This document shows positions 31,850 to 41,719 of a stretch of DNA of 43,083 nt, piece after piece (the stretch's first letter is position 1; every line of letters starts with the position of its first letter). The stretch lies in assembly GCA_021818025.1 (NCBI GenBank), contig JAKAFH010000006.1, positions 1 to 43,083 of the forward strand. The letters run 5' to 3'. A program made the translations under genes and the position numbers. Origin of the DNA: Actinomycetes bacterium. Its GTDB lineage: Bacteria > Actinomycetota > Acidimicrobiia > Acidimicrobiales > RAAP-2. Below the pieces are notes generated by a model. It made no database searches. It saw nothing but the letters and a program-made list of their open reading frames with translations, and had not been told where the DNA came from.

Positions 31850-31858
31850 CGCAGTGCT

Positions 31859-32953
31859 CTAGGGCCAGACGGGGTTTGCGGCGGCGTCGTTCGCGAACGC
31901 CTCGACCATGTTGTGGGCCTCGTCGTCGTGGTACTGGATCGGCGGGGACTTCATGAAGTACGCCGAGGGGCCGATGACCGGTCCGCCGATGCCGCGGTCG
32001 AGCGCGATCTTGGCGCAGCGCACCGCGTCGATGATGACCCCGGCCGAGTTGGGCGAGTCCCACACCTCGAGCTTGAGCTCGACGTTGAGCGGCACGTCAC
32101 CGAAGTTGCGGCCCTCCATGCGGATGTAGGCCCACTTGCGGTCCAGCAGCCACGGCACGTGGTCGCTCGGGCCGATGTGGATGTTCTCGGCCTCGAGGTG
32201 GCTGCTCTCGAGCTGCGAGGTGACCGACTGGGTCTTGGAGATCTTCTTGGACTCGAGCCGCTCGCGGTCGAGCATGTTCTTGAAGTCCATGTTGCCGCCC
32301 ACGTTGAGCTGGTAGGTGCGGTCCAGGGTCAGGCCGCGGTCCTCGAAGAGGCGGGTGAGGATGCGGTGCACGATGGTCGCGCCGACCTGGCTCTTGATGT
32401 CGTCGCCGATGATCGGCACGCCAGCGTCGGCGAACTTCTTCGCCCACACGGGGTCCGAGGCGATGAAGACGGGGATCGCGTTGACGAAGGCGACGCCGGC
32501 GTCGATCGCGGCCTGGGCGTAGAAGCGCTGGGCCTCCTCGGAGCCGACCGGGAGGTAGGAGACCAGCACGTGGGCACCCGAGTCACGCAGGGCCTTGACG
32601 ACGTCGACGGCCTCGGCCGGGGACTCCTCGATGACCTCGCGGTAGTACTTGTTCAGTCCGTCCAGTGTCGGGCCGCGCTGCACGGTGACGCCGAGCGACG
32701 GCACGGTCGCGAACTTGATCGTGTTGTTCTGCCCGCCGTCGATGGCCTTGCCGAGGTCGTTGCCGACCTTGGAGGCGTCGACGTCGAAGGCGAGGACGAA
32801 CTCGAGGTCGCTCACGTGGTAGTCGCCGAGCACGACGTGCATGAGGCCCGGGACGTCGTCGCCGGCCTTGGCGTCCTTGTAATACGTCACGCCTTGAATG
32901 AGTGAGCTCGCGCAGTTTCCAACGCCAGCGATCGCCACTCGAATCTTGTCCAT
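31859..32953 (-). CDS. ino1: Inositol-3-phosphate synthase
   Basis: [84 protein letters not shown]. Confidence 0.95.
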   Translation of the reverse strand: MDKIRVAIAGVGNCASSLIQGVTYYKDAKAGDDVPGLMHVVLGDYHVSDLEFVLAFDVDASKVGNDLGKAIDGGQNNTIKFATVPSLGVTVQRGPTLDGLNKYYREVIEESPAEAVDVVKALRDSGAHVLVSYLPVGSEEAQRFYAQAAIDAGVAFVNAIPVFIASDPVWAKKFADAGVPIIGDDIKSQVGATIVHRILTRLFEDRGLTLDRTYQLNVGGNMDFKNMLDRERLESKKISKTQSVTSQLESSHLEAENIHIGPSDHVPWLLDRKWAYIRMEGRNFGDVPLNVELKLEVWDSPNSAGVIIDAVRCAKIALDRGIGGPVIGPSAYFMKSPPIQYHDDEAHNMVEAFANDAAANPVWP

Positions 32954-32976
32954 GGCGCTCCTTTCTGCTTCTAGTC

Positions 32977-33597
32977 TCACTTCGCGTCTTTGGCGAAGCT
33001 GTGGTGGTTACTGCGTTCGGTGGTCAACAGGCTGTCGATCCACGCGAGGTCCAACTCGACCGCCTGCGCGGCGTGCTGCATCACGCTGCGGGCGTACGAG
33101 TCGAGTTCGTCGTTCGCGGCACCGGCGCGGACTTCGGCCAGGCGCGAGACGAGGTCGGTGCGGCGACGCTCGAGGAGCGCCACGCGCAGGGCGGGGGTGA
33201 GGTACTTCGCGAGCGCCACGCGCATCGTGAAGTTCTTGCCGTCGTCCATGGTGGAGGGGTCCGCGAGCAGCTCGGCGAACTCCTGGCGACCGCGATCGGT
33301 GATGCGGTAGACCTTGCGGCCGCGACGTCCGATGCCCGAGGTCGCGCGCAGCGCGCGCAGCGACGCCCGCTCACCCGAGAGCGAGCCCGTCGAGAGCGCG
33401 CTGAAGCGCGACTCGGTGGCGGCCACGGCCTCGACGCTGCCGTGGCGCTCGAGGCGCGCGAGGGCGGGGTAGATCGACCCGAAGGACACGTTGCTCGAGA
33501 TGCCGAGGCGCTCTCGCAACTGCGAGCGGATCTCGTAGCCATGATGGTCACGGTCCATGAGCAGGCCCAGAATGGCGATGTCCAACACGCGAGCCAT
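32977..33597 (-). CDS. PadR family transcriptional regulator
   Basis: [70 protein letters not shown]; next to ino1. Confidence 0.9.
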   Translation of the reverse strand: MARVLDIAILGLLMDRDHHGYEIRSQLRERLGISSNVSFGSIYPALARLERHGSVEAVAATESRFSALSTGSLSGERASLRALRATSGIGRRGRKVYRITDRGRQEFAELLADPSTMDDGKNFTMRVALAKYLTPALRVALLERRRTDLVSRLAEVRAGAANDELDSYARSVMQHAAQAVELDLAWIDSLLTTERSNHHSFAKDAK

Positions 33598-33606
33598 CAT
33601 ATCAAA

Positions 33607-33618
33607 TCGATATATCGA
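33607..33618. promoter_or_regulatory. Candidate PadR operator (perfect palindrome TCGATATATCGA)
   Basis: 12-bp perfect palindrome just upstream of the padR-like start, in the divergent spacer with the DUF5318 gene. Confidence 0.55.
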
Positions 33619-33671
33619 ACGTGACATGTGGGTGGCGGGCCATGGACGGCGGGGCGCTGTAGTCTCACCCA

Positions 33672-34082
33672 ATGGATCGCACGCTACGCACCACCTCGGC
33701 CGATGGGGCAGTCGTCGAGTTCGGGCTCGTGCGCCACGCGCTGCTCGAGAAGCTCGCCACGGGTCTGCTTCGCCCCGAGGACGTGTGCGACGCGCACCCC
33801 GAGTTGCTGCGCGCGGCGCGAAACATCGGTCGCTCGAGTGGCGAGCAGTGCCCGGTCTGTCACGACAGCGAGCTCGTCGAGGTGACCTATGTCTTCGGTG
33901 CTCGGCTGCCCGCGGGGGGCACGTGCCCGACGTCGCGCGCCGAGCTGGCCAAGCTCGAGCGGCGCGAGGAGCCGGTGCAGTGCTACGCCGTCGAGGTCTG
34001 CGCCGCGTGCCACTTCCACCACCTGGCGAGGCGGTGGGGTGCCGGCGGCCGGACTCGTCGGGCGGTTCGCGGCCGAGCCTAA
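33672..34082 (+). CDS. DUF5318 family protein
   Basis: 136 aa: RPEDVCDAHPELLRAARNIG, CPVCHDSELVEVTYVFG, EVCAACHFHHLARRW; synteny beside padR/ino1 as in mycobacteria. Confidence 0.8.
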   Translation: MDRTLRTTSADGAVVEFGLVRHALLEKLATGLLRPEDVCDAHPELLRAARNIGRSSGEQCPVCHDSELVEVTYVFGARLPAGGTCPTSRAELAKLERREEPVQCYAVEVCAACHFHHLARRWGAGGRTRRAVRGRA

Positions 34083-34091
34083 AGTTGAGTC

Positions 34092-34913
34092 GTGAGCCTG
34101 AGCGCATTGACCCTGCGCACCCGCAAGCGCCGTCACGGCGCCGAGCCGATCGTCATGGTCACGGCCTATGACGAGCCGGGTGCCCGCTACGTGGACGCGG
34201 CCGGCGTCGACATGATCCTGGTGGGCGACTCGGTCGCCAACGTGGTGCTCGGCCAGGCCGACACCCTGCACGTGACCATGGCCGACATGGTCCACCACGT
34301 CAGTGCGGTGGCCGCGGCGCGCCCGGCGGCCCACCTCGTCGCCGACATGCCCTGGCTGAGTTACCACCTGGGCGAGTTCGAGGCGGTGGCCAACGGCGCC
34401 GCACTCGTTCGCGCGGGCGCCGAGAGCGTGAAGCTCGAGGGCGGGCGTAACCGCCTGAGCGTGGTGCGAGCGCTGCTCGACGCGGAGATCCCGGTCATGG
34501 GCCACCTGGGACTGACGCCCCAGAGCGTGCTCGCCTTCGGCGGGTTCAAGGTCCAGTCCAAGACCCGCGAGGCCGCCAACGCCCTGGTCGAGGATGCCCT
34601 GGCGCTACAAGAGGCGGGTGTCTACGCGATCGTGATCGAGGGCGTCCCGGCCGTGGTGGGCACGATGGTCACCGAGGCGCTCGAGGTCCCCACGATCGGC
34701 ATCGGCGCTGGTCCGGACACCGACGGGCAGGTCCTGGTGTTCCACGATCTCCTGGGACTCTCCAACCGCAAGCCCGCCAAGTTCGTCCGCCAGTACGCGG
34801 ACCTCGGCTCGGCCATCACCGAGGCGGTGTCGCGCTACCGCGACGACGTGCGCGCCGGGACGTTCCCCGACGACTCCGAGGTCTACCCGACGCCCGCGGG
34901 CTGGCTCGACTAG
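34092..34913 (+). CDS. panB: 3-methyl-2-oxobutanoate hydroxymethyltransferase
   Basis: 273 aa: PIVMVTAYDEPGARYVDAAGVDMILVGDSVANVVLG, VKLEGG, GHLGLTPQSV, EVPTIGIGAGPDTDGQVLVFHDLLGL. Confidence 0.96.
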   Translation: MSLSALTLRTRKRRHGAEPIVMVTAYDEPGARYVDAAGVDMILVGDSVANVVLGQADTLHVTMADMVHHVSAVAAARPAAHLVADMPWLSYHLGEFEAVANGAALVRAGAESVKLEGGRNRLSVVRALLDAEIPVMGHLGLTPQSVLAFGGFKVQSKTREAANALVEDALALQEAGVYAIVIEGVPAVVGTMVTEALEVPTIGIGAGPDTDGQVLVFHDLLGLSNRKPAKFVRQYADLGSAITEAVSRYRDDVRAGTFPDDSEVYPTPAGWLD

Positions 34914-34940
34914 CCAAAAACGGGCCCCTGGGCTAGACTC

Positions 34941-35018
34941 ATCGGTCCCATCGGTGATGGGAACGAACCCTGCTGCGTTTTCCGCGCAGCCCGGCACGCC
35001 GGACCAGAGGGAAAGGAA
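34941..35018 (+). ncRNA. Structured 5' leader of the rpsF operon (candidate S6:S18-type autoregulatory leader)
   Basis: Hairpin TCCCATC-GGT-GATGGGA (34946-34962) followed by CTGCG...CGCAG and CCGG...CCGG hairpins, upstream of rpsF-ssb-rpsR-rplI. Confidence 0.35.
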
Positions 35019-35363
35019 ATGGCCATGAGGCCCTATGAGACCATGATCGTGTTCGACACGACCGTCGACGCACAGTTGATCCAGGTAGCACTCGACCGAG
35101 CACTCGAGACGATCCGCACCAACGGTGGAACCCCCGGGACCATCGACCGTTGGGGCAAGCGCCCACTGGCGTACGAGATCAAGAAGCGCAAAGAGGGGTA
35201 CTACGTGCTCGTCGAGTTCGCCGGCGAATCGACGACCGTCGACGAGTTGCACCGAATCCTGACCCTCGCTGACGAGGTGCTGCGCTTCAAGATTCTTCGT
35301 CGAATCGAGCGGACCAGCCGTCGCGTCCCTGCGGCGGCGCGGGCTCGCTCCGAGGAAGCATAA
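35019..35363 (+). CDS. rpsF: 30S ribosomal protein S6
   Basis: MRPYETMIVFDTTVDAQLIQ, WGKRPLAYEIKKRKEGYYVLVEFAGE. Confidence 0.96.
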   Translation: MAMRPYETMIVFDTTVDAQLIQVALDRALETIRTNGGTPGTIDRWGKRPLAYEIKKRKEGYYVLVEFAGESTTVDELHRILTLADEVLRFKILRRIERTSRRVPAAARARSEEA

Positions 35364-35372
35364 GGAGAGCTG

Positions 35373-35822
35373 ATGCCTGACAACACCATCACGATCGTGG
35401 GCAACATCACCCGCGATCCGGAGTTGAAGTTCCTCAACAGCGGCCAGGCTGCGGTCCGGCTGTCGGTGGCGGTGAACCGTCGCTGGCAGAACCGCCAGAC
35501 CCAGGAGTGGGAAGAGCGCGTCTCGTACTTCGAGGTGACCGGCTACGGCCCCATGGCCGAGAACGCGGCCAACTCGCTGTCCAAGGGCACCCGCGTGGTC
35601 GTCACCGGTCGCCTCGAGCAGCGCAGCTGGGAGACCGAGAACGGCGACAAGCGCTCGATCGTCGAGATCAACGCCGACGAGATCGCCCCGTCGTTGCGCT
35701 TCGCCACGGCGACGGTCACCAAGACGCCGCGACCCGACTCGCCCTACCGCGACGCCGAGCGCGCGTCGACGCCCCGACCCAACGAACCCAGCACGTACGC
35801 CTACGACGAGGAGCCCTTCTAA
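35373..35822 (+). CDS. ssb: Single-stranded DNA-binding protein
   Basis: 149 aa: [34 protein letters not shown]; acidic C-terminal tip YDEEPF. Confidence 0.96.
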   Translation: MPDNTITIVGNITRDPELKFLNSGQAAVRLSVAVNRRWQNRQTQEWEERVSYFEVTGYGPMAENAANSLSKGTRVVVTGRLEQRSWETENGDKRSIVEINADEIAPSLRFATATVTKTPRPDSPYRDAERASTPRPNEPSTYAYDEEPF

Positions 35823-36274
35823 TGCCACGTATCAACAACCCCAAGCCGCCCAAGCGCGCCCCGAAGATCGACACGCGCCGCGGCGTCAAGAAGAAGCCCT
35901 GCGCCTTCTGCCAGCACGGCGTCGACACGGTCGACTACAAGGACCTGGCCCAGCTGCGCAAGTACATCTCGGACCGCGGCAAGATCCGCGGCCGCCGGGT
36001 CTCGGGCAACTGCCAGCAGCACCAGCGCGACGTGACCGACGCGATCAAGACAGCCCGCGAGTTGGCGCTGCTTCCCTACACCCAGCGCACCGTGACCGAG
36101 CGTCGCGGTGGCCGTGGTGGTCGTGACGACCGCGGACCGCGCGGTCCGCGCCCCGACCGTGAGGCGGCCGTGGCCGAGAGCGAGTCGACCGACGTCAGCG
36201 TCGATGACGCGATGCTCGAGGACGCGAGCGAAGCGGCGGCCGTGTTCATGTCGACCGAGGAGGCTGGCGAATGA
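35822..36274 (+). CDS. rpsR: 30S ribosomal protein S18 with long C-terminal extension
   Basis: ATG in TAATG overlap with ssb. [64 protein letters not shown], then an RGG-rich and acidic tail. Confidence 0.94.
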   Translation: MPRINNPKPPKRAPKIDTRRGVKKKPCAFCQHGVDTVDYKDLAQLRKYISDRGKIRGRRVSGNCQQHQRDVTDAIKTARELALLPYTQRTVTERRGGRGGRDDRGPRGPRPDREAAVAESESTDVSVDDAMLEDASEAAAVFMSTEEAGE

Positions 36275-36717
36275 AGATCCTGCTGCGAAGTGATGTCCAG
36301 GGACTCGGACGCCGCGGGGACATCGTGGACGTGAAGACCGGGTACGCGCGGAACTTCCTGCTCCCCACGGGCGTGGCCCTCGCGGCCACCGACACGATGG
36401 AGATCCAGGCCGCCGCGATGCGCAAGTCGCGGGACCTGCGCGACGCCCAGAGCCGCGACGCCGCGATGACCCAGCGCGCGGTCATCGAGGCGGCGACGGT
36501 CACCGTGGCGGCCCGCGCGGGCACCAACGGTCGCCTGTTCGGCTCGGTCACCGAGGCCGACGTCGTCAACGCCCTGCGGACGGCGACGGGGATCTCCCTC
36601 GACCGCACCGCCATTCACATGGCCGAGCACCTCAAGGAGGTCGGTTCGGCCACGGCGAGCGCGACGCTGTTCGACGGCGTCGAGGCCACGATAACCATCG
36701 AGGTCGTCGCCAAGTAA
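36271..36717 (+). CDS. rplI: 50S ribosomal protein L9
   Basis: [40 protein letters not shown] overlap with rpsR. Confidence 0.96.
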   Translation: MKILLRSDVQGLGRRGDIVDVKTGYARNFLLPTGVALAATDTMEIQAAAMRKSRDLRDAQSRDAAMTQRAVIEAATVTVAARAGTNGRLFGSVTEADVVNALRTATGISLDRTAIHMAEHLKEVGSATASATLFDGVEATITIEVVAK

Positions 36718-36734
36718 CGGCCACCTCCTAGGTA

Positions 36735-36769
36735 CGACGACGCGCCGGGTTCTTCCCGGCGCGTCGTCG
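36735..36769. terminator. Strong hairpin after rplI (candidate terminator)
   Basis: CGACGACGCGCCGGG-TTCTT-CCCGGCGCGTCGTCG, 15-bp perfect stem, no T tract. Confidence 0.6.
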
Positions 36770-36886
36770 CGTCCGGGGTCGTGTCACAGGGGTGGGGCAC
36801 TCTGGGCGGGTGAGGTTAAGCACAGGATTTTCCCCACGTTGTTGTTCTTGCACTGCACAGGCGCCATCGGCGACCGTTGATGTCTT

Positions 36887-38254
36887 ATGACGCAACTTGA
36901 TTCGGACCGTGGCCGGGCACTACCGGGCGGCAGTCGCGTACCCCCGAGCGCACTCGAGGCCGAGGAGTCGCTGATCGGTGCGATGCTCCTGTCGCCCGAG
37001 GCTGTGAGTATCGCCTATGAGACCGTGAGCGCCGAGGACTTCTACCGTCCCTTGCACGGCCAGATCTTCACCGCCATCGTCGCGCTCGTGAACGCAGCCG
37101 AGCCAGTGGACTACGTGACGGTCCAGGCGAAGCTCCAAGAGCACGGGGCCGCCGCCGTCGAGCTCGCGGTCCTATCCTCGCTCCAGCTCAACACGCCCTC
37201 GGCCGCCAACGCCCAGCACTACGCCGAGATCGTGCGGGACAAGGCCCAGCAGCGGCGCCTGATCGGCGTCGCCGGCGAGGTGATGGACGAGGCTTATCGC
37301 CCTACCGATGACGTGGCCGGCCTGATCGACGAGGCCGAGCGCAAGATCAACGCCATCGCCGACAACCGGCGGATCGACTCGGTCTCCTTACTCCAGGGCC
37401 TCTTGCTCGAGGAGGCCAACATCCTCGAGACCCGTGGCGAGACCCGCGGCCAGCTGAACGGGCTCGAGACGGGCTACCGCTCACTCGACTTGGTCCTGCA
37501 GGGGCTCCAGCCAACCAGCCTGACGATCGTCGGCGCGCGGCCCGGCACCGGTAAGACGGCCTTCGCTCTGGGCGTGCTGGTGCACGTGGGCGCCGTCGTC
37601 GGTCGGCCCGCGCTCTACTTCTCACTCGAGATGAGCCGACAGGAACTCGCTGAGCGAATCCTGGCGTCCACCGCGCGGATCGACTCGTCCAAGCTGCGCA
37701 CCGGCGACCTCAACGACAACGACTGGCGCATCGCCCACGAGGCCTTCAGCTTCCTCGCGCCGGCCAAGATCTTCATCGACGACAACCCGTCGCTCACGGT
37801 GATGGACGTCCGCGCGCGCGCGCGACGCATCAAGCAGCAGCAGGGCGACCTCGGCGTGGTCATCGTCGACTACATCCAGCTGATGAGCTCGCGCATGCGC
37901 GCCGAGAACCGCCAGGTGGAGGTATCCGAGATGAGCCGGTCCCTAAAGATCCTCGCGCGCGAGCTGCAGTGCCCGGTGATCGCGCTCTCGCAGCTCTCGC
38001 GAAAGCTCGAGGACCGCGCCGACAAGCGGCCGATCATGTCGGACCTGCGCGAGTCCGGTTCGCTCGAGCAGGACGCGGACGTCGTGCTGTTCCTCTTTCG
38101 GCCCGAGCAGTATGGCGAAGTCTCCAACGACAAGAAGGCCGACGCCGAGGTGATCGTGGGCAAGAACCGCAACGGCCCGACGCGCAGCGCGCACCTGACC
38201 TGGCGCGGCGAGTTCGCCCGGTTCGACAACGTCGCCGACGCCCGCGACTTCTAA
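36887..38254 (+). CDS. dnaB: Replicative DNA helicase
   Basis: 455 aa: PPSALEAEESLIGAMLLSPEAV, TIVGARPGTGKTAFALGVLVHV, VVIVDYIQLM, DLRESGSLEQDADVVLFLFR. No intein. Confidence 0.97.
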   Translation: MTQLDSDRGRALPGGSRVPPSALEAEESLIGAMLLSPEAVSIAYETVSAEDFYRPLHGQIFTAIVALVNAAEPVDYVTVQAKLQEHGAAAVELAVLSSLQLNTPSAANAQHYAEIVRDKAQQRRLIGVAGEVMDEAYRPTDDVAGLIDEAERKINAIADNRRIDSVSLLQGLLLEEANILETRGETRGQLNGLETGYRSLDLVLQGLQPTSLTIVGARPGTGKTAFALGVLVHVGAVVGRPALYFSLEMSRQELAERILASTARIDSSKLRTGDLNDNDWRIAHEAFSFLAPAKIFIDDNPSLTVMDVRARARRIKQQQGDLGVVIVDYIQLMSSRMRAENRQVEVSEMSRSLKILARELQCPVIALSQLSRKLEDRADKRPIMSDLRESGSLEQDADVVLFLFRPEQYGEVSNDKKADAEVIVGKNRNGPTRSAHLTWRGEFARFDNVADARDF

Positions 38255-38381
38255 GGGCGAAGCGACCGAGTCCGCTCGCCCGACTCCGTGGCACTACGAG
38301 CCCCGGGCCCGTGGTTTCACGCTAGTGGTGCGTCTGTCGACTCCCCAGGATTGAGAGGGGGAACTTTCGACGAGGAGGCTC

Positions 38382-39332
38382 ATGTCGACGTACGCAGCCC
38401 ACAGCACGGTCTCACTACGCGAACGCAGCCACGCCGGCGCGGTCACCCGACTCGAAGCACGCCGGCGTCTCCTGCAGGTCGCCCTCGGCGTCATCTGGCT
38501 CGTCGACGCCGCGCTGCAGTTCCAGCCCTACATGTTCACCCGGTCCTTCGTCACCAACGCCCTGGCGCCCGTGGCGTCGTCGAACCCGTGGCTCTTCGCC
38601 CAACCCATGGTGTGGGCGGACCACTTCATGATCCACGACATCGCGTGGTGGAACACCCTCTACGCCACGATCCAGCTGCTCATCGCGATCGGCCTTTTCT
38701 GGCGGCCAACCGTGCGCGTGGCGCTCGCGACCTCGATCGCCTGGAGCCTCGCCGTCTGGTGGTTCGCCGAGGGATTCGGCGGCGTGTTCGCCAGCGCGTC
38801 GCCACTGTCGGGCCAGCCGGGTGCGGTCCTGCTCTACGCCGTGGTCGCCGTCTTGCTCTGGCCGACGGGTGCCGGTGACGCATCGTTGGTCGCCTACGAA
38901 GCGCCGTGGGGCAAGCGCGGGGCGATCGCCGCGTGGCTCGTACTCTGGTTCGACTTCGCGGTGTACTTTCTCGTGCCCGCGAACCGGGCGCCCCAGGCCA
39001 TGCACGACTTGGTGTCCTCGATGGCCTCGGGCGAGCCGGGCTGGGTCCAGTCGATCGACCGTGGCCTCGCCGCCCTCGTCGACGGACGCGGCCTCGCGTT
39101 CTCGATCGCGCTGGCGGCGCTCAGCGTCGGCGTCGCGCTCGCGATCGTCGTGCCATGGCTGATCCGTCCGGCGCTCGTCGTGGCGCTCGTGATTGCGGCC
39201 TTCATCTGGCTCGCGCAGGACTTCGGGGGCATCTTCACGTCCCAGGGCACTGACGTCAACTCGGGCCCGCTGATCGCGCTACTCGCGTGGACGTACTGGC
39301 CGCTGGCCAAGCGCCAAGGCGCAGACCGATAG
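38382..39332 (+). CDS. Polytopic hypothetical membrane protein
   Basis: 316 aa, many hydrophobic segments (LLQVALGVIWLVDAALQFQPYMFTRSFV, HDIAWWNTLYATIQLLIAIGLFWRP); ATG preceded by gaggagg. Confidence 0.75.
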   Translation: MSTYAAHSTVSLRERSHAGAVTRLEARRRLLQVALGVIWLVDAALQFQPYMFTRSFVTNALAPVASSNPWLFAQPMVWADHFMIHDIAWWNTLYATIQLLIAIGLFWRPTVRVALATSIAWSLAVWWFAEGFGGVFASASPLSGQPGAVLLYAVVAVLLWPTGAGDASLVAYEAPWGKRGAIAAWLVLWFDFAVYFLVPANRAPQAMHDLVSSMASGEPGWVQSIDRGLAALVDGRGLAFSIALAALSVGVALAIVVPWLIRPALVVALVIAAFIWLAQDFGGIFTSQGTDVNSGPLIALLAWTYWPLAKRQGADR

Positions 39333-39343
39333 CGCGCGTCGGT

Positions 39344-40783
39344 CTAGTCGCCGCGAACGAGCGCGTCGACCGAGACGCGGTGTAGCGGCACGGTGGCCTC
39401 GACCGTCGTCCCCTCGCCGACCGTCGAGCTGACCTCGCAGTGGCCGTCGAGGAGGTTAGCCCGCTCGCGCATGCTCAGGATGCCGAGGTGATTGCCCGAG
39501 ACCAGGCTGTCGCGACTGACGTCAAAGCCGACACCGTCGTCGACGATCGTGACGTGGGCGCAGTCGTCGGCGTAGTGGATCGAGACCACGAGGGTGGCGG
39601 CGTGGGCGTGGCGGATGACGTTGCGCACCGCCTCTTGGACGATGCGAAACAGTCCGACCTCGGCCTCGTGGGAACCGCTTACGACGTCTCCGGTCACGAT
39701 GAAGTCGGTGGTCAGTCCCTCGTCGACCTCGAGGTCGACGACGAGGCCACGAACGGCCGCGACGAGGCCGTGCTGGTCGAGGCCGGCGGGGTGTAGCCCG
39801 CGGGTCACCTCGCGCAGGTGTCCGACGACGTTGAGCAGCTCCTCGCGGACCGTCGCGAACTGCTCGACGCGCTCGAGGCCGTCGATCTGCTCGGTCGGCG
39901 AGCCCAGGACCTCGAGGCGGCGGGCCAGCTGGAGCAGCCGCTGCAAGGGGTCGTCGTGGATCTCGCGGGCGATGCGGCGCCGCTCGTCCTCTTGTGCCTG
40001 GAGGACCTCGATCGCCCAGGCGCGCGCCTCGCGCTCGTTGCGGTACTCCTCGGTGACGTCCTCGAGGACCACTTGGCGGATCGAGCCGACGGCGCTGGGC
40101 TCGAAGTTCGAGACCGAGACCCGGAAGATCCGCTCCTCCTCGTCGCCCGGCGGCCGCAGTGCGATCTGGGTCACGCGACCTTCGACGAGGTCGTGATTGG
40201 GCACGTCGAACAGCTCGGTCACCAGCCGGCCGGCGGCGCCGGGGTGCAGCTCGAGGGCGGCGGGATTGGCCTCGAGCACTTCACCCGACGGGTCGATCAG
40301 GAAGATCGGCGAGGTGTTCACGTCAAAGAGGCGGTGGTAGTGGCGCTCGGCGACGCGCCGTTCCGCTTCGGCGACCTCGGCGCGCGCTCGCTCGAGGTGC
40401 GCGCGCTCGATCTCGAGGCCCACGAAGAGGGCCACGACGAACACGACGGCGAGCTGGACGAGGTCCTGGCGGTAGTGGCCGTTCCCGTCGGGGATGAGCA
40501 GGTCGGGCATCCACAGGAGCATCGCCCACACGACCGTGGCCGCCGACCCCGAGAGTCCGTAGCGCAAGGCGGCGTAGCCGACGGGGATCAGCAGCAGGTC
40601 GATCGGCACGCCGTAGGGCAGCACGCTGCCCTGGAGCGTGTTGTGCATGTCGACGACGATGTGGATGATGGCCCAGAAGACGACCATGGCCTGGACGGCC
40701 CAGAAGGCCCGCTCGCGTACCGGGGGGTGCAGCGCGCGGACGAGGATGAGCCGGATCGGGATGCGGGGGTTGGCGGTGCTCAC
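39344..40783 (-). CDS. Sensor histidine kinase (NarL/DegS-type, HisKA_3) with N-terminal TM region and PAS domain
   Basis: 479 aa: TM-rich N terminus, PAS-like LFDVNTSPIFLIDPSGEVLEANPAAL, HisKA_3 RRRIAREIHDDPLQRLLQLARRLE, HATPase VTIVDDGVGFD. Confidence 0.9.
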   Translation of the reverse strand: MSTANPRIPIRLILVRALHPPVRERAFWAVQAMVVFWAIIHIVVDMHNTLQGSVLPYGVPIDLLLIPVGYAALRYGLSGSAATVVWAMLLWMPDLLIPDGNGHYRQDLVQLAVVFVVALFVGLEIERAHLERARAEVAEAERRVAERHYHRLFDVNTSPIFLIDPSGEVLEANPAALELHPGAAGRLVTELFDVPNHDLVEGRVTQIALRPPGDEEERIFRVSVSNFEPSAVGSIRQVVLEDVTEEYRNEREARAWAIEVLQAQEDERRRIAREIHDDPLQRLLQLARRLEVLGSPTEQIDGLERVEQFATVREELLNVVGHLREVTRGLHPAGLDQHGLVAAVRGLVVDLEVDEGLTTDFIVTGDVVSGSHEAEVGLFRIVQEAVRNVIRHAHAATLVVSIHYADDCAHVTIVDDGVGFDVSRDSLVSGNHLGILSMRERANLLDGHCEVSSTVGEGTTVEATVPLHRVSVDALVRGD

Positions 40784-41454
40784 TTGCTCGGTTTGGGAGA
40801 GGCCAGGTGATGCTCGATCGCGAAGATGGTCGCCTCGGTGCGCGAGCGCACGCCGAGCTTGTTGAGGATCGCCGAGACGTAGCTCTCGATGGTCCGCAGC
40901 CCGATGCCCAGGTCGAGGGCGATCTCCTTGTTGGAGCGGCCCCGCACCAGGGCGGCGATGACGTCGAGCTCGCGTGCGGTCAGGCGGTGGATCAACTCCT
41001 CCTCGGGCGGCTGGCGCCGGCCCGCGAGGCGGTGCGAGAGGGACCCGTCGATGACCGTGCCGCCGACCGAGACGGTTCGCGCGGCGGCGACGAACTCGGC
41101 GGCGCTGGCGGTCTTGAGCAGGTAGCCGCCGGCGCCGGCGGCGAGCGCCTCGGAGAAGTACACGTAGTCGTCGTGGGCCGAGAGCATCAGGCAGCGGATC
41201 GGCAACTTCTCGGCGACGACCTCGCGCACGACTTCGACACCGCTGCCATCAGGTAGTTCGATGTCGATGACCATGAGCTTGGGGCGTAGGCGGCGCGCCG
41301 ACACCAGGGCCTCTTGCACGGAGCCGACCTCGTCGACGACCACGATGTCGGGGTCGCGCTCGAGCATCTTGCGGGTTCCCTCGCGCACCACCTCGTGATC
41401 GTCCACCACGATCACGGAAATCGACGTCGATTCAACCACTTCGGTGTCGGCCAC
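40780..41454 (-). CDS. NarL/FixJ family response regulator
   Basis: 224 aa: SVIVVDDHEVVREGTRKMLERD, LMVIDIELPDGSG, LuxR-type HTH LTARELDVIAALVRGRSNKEIALDLGIGLRTIESYVSAILNKLGVRSRTEA. Overlaps the kinase gene by 4 nt (GTGA). Confidence 0.93.
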   Translation of the reverse strand: MADTEVVESTSISVIVVDDHEVVREGTRKMLERDPDIVVVDEVGSVQEALVSARRLRPKLMVIDIELPDGSGVEVVREVVAEKLPIRCLMLSAHDDYVYFSEALAAGAGGYLLKTASAAEFVAAARTVSVGGTVIDGSLSHRLAGRRQPPEEELIHRLTARELDVIAALVRGRSNKEIALDLGIGLRTIESYVSAILNKLGVRSRTEATIFAIEHHLASPKPSK

Positions 41455-41489
41455 GACTTCACCTTACGGCAGTGTTCCAGCGGTCTTTA

Positions 41490-41503
41490 CCGTGAATTCA
41501 CGG
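41490..41503. promoter_or_regulatory. 14-bp perfect palindrome CCGTGAATTCACGG upstream of the response regulator
   Basis: Starts 36 bp upstream of the response regulator start codon. Confidence 0.55.
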
Positions 41504-41719
41504 ACGAAAGACCTGAAATAGCACGTGTTGGGGCGCGCCTTTTCCGAGCGGAGCCGGTCTCAACTCGGTCGAATGGGACCGGTCCCGGGGCCACCAGGGG
41601 TGACGCCGTTACGCGGGCGCGCCGGTGCGAGCCGCGTGACCGGTCGCCGTCATCGTCAGAGGGCCGACGACGATCGCCACCGACCGCCTTCGCGAAACGA
41701 CTCGTCCTTCGACGACGTT

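Noticed and set aside
36828-36836. TTTTCCCCA upstream of dnaB as a DnaA box
   Set aside because: Only 7/9 match to TTATCCACA and isolated; too weak to claim.
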